A program made the translations under genes and the position numbers. The notes under the pieces were generated by a model that was not told where the DNA came from, searched no databases, and saw only the letters and a program-made list of their open reading frames with translations. 64,000 nt of DNA, from assembly GCF_900496995.4 (NCBI RefSeq), contig NC_044018.1, positions 7,526,501 to 7,590,500 on the forward strand, given 5' to 3'. Within the stretch, counting starts at the first letter, position 1. Each line of letters begins with the position of its first letter. Positions 60,641 to 64,000 of this stretch are shown piece after piece. Source of the stretch: Aquila chrysaetos chrysaetos. Taxonomy: Eukaryota > Chordata > Aves > Accipitriformes > Accipitridae.

Positions 60641-63600
60641 ATTTTGGTTAGTCACTAGGAAAACACTCCTAATGGAAAGGAAAGCATGAAAGTGCATTGC
60701 CAGAAGAGTCTCGCCTGACCGAATATCTGTCAGGAGTGGTCAGTGTCCATCCTGCTTGGTGACTAATGAGCTCTTGAAAGGAGCTTACAGTTGCATGACT
60801 CAAGAGTGAAGCAGTTACCTCTCCTGTGTAAAAGAAGTTCCTGACAAAGCCAACCTGCGTTAGCAACTTTAAATTGCCTGCTAGCCATAGACACAGTACT
60901 ATTACAAATCATTCTTGGTTTCCCAATTGCTTTCCCCAAACCTCCAAAGAAGGCTCTTTCCAGACTTAATCCAGACTCATCGAGTCCCAGTTGTTTGCTC
61001 AGTCATCAAATCCCCTTACCTGGATACGACAACTGAGCTTTGCTTCATCTCTGTCCTCCAAGGTGGCAGTGATAAGGTCTATATTAAGTCACCGAGGCAT
61101 TATGTTGCCAGCTGACCAGGAGCTCTCACCAAAATACTTGATAACTTTATAAGGATGGCAGAAAAGCATGTAAGTTAGGGAAGCAGATAGAAAACCCAAA
61201 GCTGTCCAGCAGGAGCTAAATAAAAGGTGAACCTTTAGATCATCTATGCAGGTTGGCTACACAAGCCAGAGATCCAGTGAGCAAAGGACTGGGTTTTTTA
61301 AGTCCTTACAGACATGACAAACTGTGTACTAGAAATTTAGTCCAAATGGATTTCCTTCACCCTCCCCCATCCAGCCAACCATTACCAGCAAAGAGATGTT
61401 TCAAATCTACAGCATGACAGAAAAACAAGCAAGAAAGACCAGAAGCACTCTCCAAGTATTACTGGGGATTTTGGGGGTGCGCATGTGGAGAGGATTGTAG
61501 GAAATGCCTTCCCGTGCCCCAAAACACACCTCAGCAGGATCAGACCTCCCAGCCCCTGAACATGAAGAAGGCAAAGCATCCAAGAGTCACCTCTGCATTA
61601 TTACAAGTCCGGTCCCCTCTCTTCCATAAATTATCTAGGACTGTGATCAGAAAACTTCTCATTAGCATCTCTTACTTGTGAGACAGTTAAGTGTTTGATT
61701 ACTATTTTCAAGCAGTATAAAAGCCACCAGTCAGCGGGCTGACAGATTTCATCCTCAAAGGAAGAAGGTATTTCTATTTACTGTTTGCACTTCTGCCTTG
61801 GAAAAACGAACTGTAATTTCTTCATAACAGGATTAAATGACCCCACCACCTGTCTCCACACCCTCACTCTGTGTCTTTGGAGCTGCTCAAACTGTATTTC
61901 CTTTCCTTTCTTGCTTTTTGTTTCAGAGAAGCACATCTGTGCATTTATTGAAGGATGTATCCTGCCTTGTCTCACGCTTGCCCAAACCCATCCAATGCAT
62001 TTTATAAAGCAGAGCATGATTTGAATGGGAGCTTCCACAATGCGATGTTTGTAAATCATCACCTAAGTGTTGCAGAGTGCCAAAGCCTGAAATAACCAAG
62101 CATTCGGTGAGTGACCAGCAGTGACCTGATTCTGGCAGTTGGCGGTGTTGTTCTAGCAGTGGATGTTGCTTGACACCTAACCCAAACAAATGCATCATCC
62201 TGGCAAAGCAAAGCAAAAAAGAAAAGACGCAGACAAGGTAGCCTTTCTCTGCAGTCACTACAACAGATAGAGGAGAGCGCCAGAGCTGTGACCACTGGCA
62301 TGAAGGATTTTGCTGGTGTTACCACAACAGCCACAGCAAAGAAAAAGCCGTAAGGTTGGTCCCAGCTGTACAGGAGAAGGAAAACCTTGGAGCAGAAGCT
62401 TGGGCTCTGCCTGCTTTTTCCTTGCACTCATTTTATTTCTCACTCTGGGCATACCGCTTAATGTAGGATTCATGACACAGCAATCAGGCACACGAATTTC
62501 ACTTCAGGTAAGTGCTTAACACTAACAAAATGAGTCACAAAAAAAATATACTGATTTCCTGCCCAAGCACCTCACTAAATTTCTTCACACCTAGACTTAC
62601 TTTGACATCTAAGGTTGGCATCTGCTGCGCATGCCCTGGAACGGCACCGGCTCGGCTAAGCACCCCTGAAGGACCCATCTCCTCCAGCGGTCTCTTGTCT
62701 CGCTGACAGCACCGGCTTCGACACAAAGCCCAGCAGTCACAGCCACTCTCCATCAAAAAAGCGCACACAACGGCCACCTTCCGCAACCTTCTCGGTGGAG
62801 CTCAGGAAACAAGAGATGCACTTCCAAACCCCAGCGCAGCCTCGGGAGGGCTTAACGATTTCCACATCCTGACGGGACCAGAGAGCCCCGCTGAAGGAGT
62901 TGCCTTCTCCTCCTGGGGAAGCTCAGCAGCGGCACAGCCCTGAGCCCAAAAGCCACAGGGCAGAGCCTTGCTGTGAACTCTCACCACCACACCGGCGGAT
63001 TTGAGTTTGGCAACCCGGGTGAGGAAGGGCTGTGTCCCCTACAGCAGCCCTGGTGGTCCATACTGCTGCTCTTCTGTCCGCAGCAACCGTAACAAAAGCC
63101 TGGCCAGCCCAGCTGTCCAGGTAAAGACGACCACAAACGTTCCCTTGCTTCGGTCATCAGCCACCCAAGGCAAATACCTACTGGGTGCCTCGAGTGGGCC
63201 CCGGTCACAGAGGCAGAAAAATTGCTGGCAGCATGGCGTTTGGCTCCTGCAGCCTTCAAGCCGGGACTGGGAGAACTGGTGTCTGGTCCCGATTCCTGCC
63301 TGATGCACACAAGCAGCTAAGTGCTCGTGCGGATCATGGTGTACATCCCTCCTGGCCTCGGCTCTCCATACGGCATCTCCCAGCACCCTGCGGGGTACGG
63401 AAGGCTGACACCAAGCTTTTGGGTGACAGTGAGTGGGACCTGCAAGTCGCTCTCATAGGCAGGTACAGCCTTTTCCATTGCAGGCACTACAAGAGGAAAT
63501 GAGTAAAAACACATCCACATTCCCTCGGACTTCAAAAAGAACCAAATCTCAATCCAACCTCTTTAGCGAAGGTTACAAGCTGGAGGACTCTTCATAGCAA

Positions 63601-64000
63601 GAGTCAAAAAGCGTCCTAAGAAAAGAGGAACTACAGCTCCTACCGCCCTGTCACGCTCTCAGGACTGTGTCATTCTTTCACTGGCCCCCAGTACAGTGTT
63701 TTTATGGTTTTCTTGCTTTCCTTTCTGCTCTCTTTCGTGGTCACCCAGCGTTTCAATCAAAGTTGCATTTCCCTGCTTCTCGTTCTCCCCAGCCCCTTGC
63801 ATTCCTGGAAGGAAAACAAGGACAGACGGAGCTGGCTGCCCATAAAAAGCTGTTCTCGCAACGAAAGCAGCGCTTTCCAATAAAACTTAAGCAGTCTGGC
63901 TGCACTGCCTGTGCCTTGCTTCCCTGCTTTAGGGCACATCTGCAGAGATACAGCAGCCTCAGATGGGTGACATAAATAATAAAGAATCATTCTTAATAAT
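60641..64000. other. No gene recognised; GC rises after 62.6 kb
   Basis: From about 62600 to 63450 the sequence is GC-richer, and open frames overlap on both strands (for example minus 63039-63386 and plus 63185-63502). None resembles a known protein. This could contain a non-coding exon or regulatory DNA, but nothing specific supports it. Confidence 0.5.

Noticed and set aside
62059..62427. 122-codon open frame on the minus strand
   Set aside because: Overlaps other open frames and has no family match; treated as chance.
1..64000. Search for a new multi-gene, defence, viral or RNA-based system
   Set aside because: No clustered coding genes, CRISPR-like regular repeats, LTR pairs, tRNA or rRNA were seen; the window is explained by one vertebrate gene, repeats and non-coding DNA.

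Overview
The window looks like ordinary vertebrate nuclear DNA, most likely from a bird. It is AT-rich and intron/intergenic in character, with no dense ORFs. It carries CR1 LINE copies of several ages, the youngest ending in the avian CR1 octamer tail (ATTCTATG-type repeats), and several heavily decayed MIR-like SINE fragments. I see no bacterial, phage, CRISPR or retroviral gene set.

The only protein-coding gene I can support is EVA1A (TMEM166/FAM176A), on the minus strand. Its last coding exon (20992-21362) encodes the transmembrane segment, an acidic Ser/Asp tract and the conserved family C-terminus. The preceding coding exon (29296-29368) encodes the first 24 residues plus one base. A canonical GT...AG intron of about 7.9 kb joins them in phase and gives a 147-residue protein. 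The 3' UTR runs toward lower coordinates, with candidate polyadenylation signals at 20846-20851, 19990-20004 and 19911-19916. No 5' untranslated exon or promoter could be identified.

Layout: 1-19.9 kb is the flank downstream of EVA1A, with no recognisable gene, a GC-richer block at 12.8-13.2 kb and a few old repeats. 19.9-29.5 kb is EVA1A (3' UTR, last exon, intron, first coding exon). The intron holds an old CR1 tail, a possible conserved non-coding segment near 24.6 kb and a young CR1 lying antisense to the gene. 29.5-64 kb is the upstream flank or 5' intron. It holds MIR-like fragments (30.7-31.7, 35.0, 38.3 and 52.3 kb), CR1 pieces (52.3, 54.6, 55.2, 57.2 and 60.0 kb), homopolymer tracts including a G23A13 run, and a diverged pair of copies of an unnamed repeat (47.9 and 58.9 kb).

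I did not find a new multi-gene system. The items most worth a second look are the open frame upstream of the EVA1A start, the tandem polyadenylation signals, the internally deleted CR1, the unnamed dispersed repeat and the candidate non-coding regulatory stretches.
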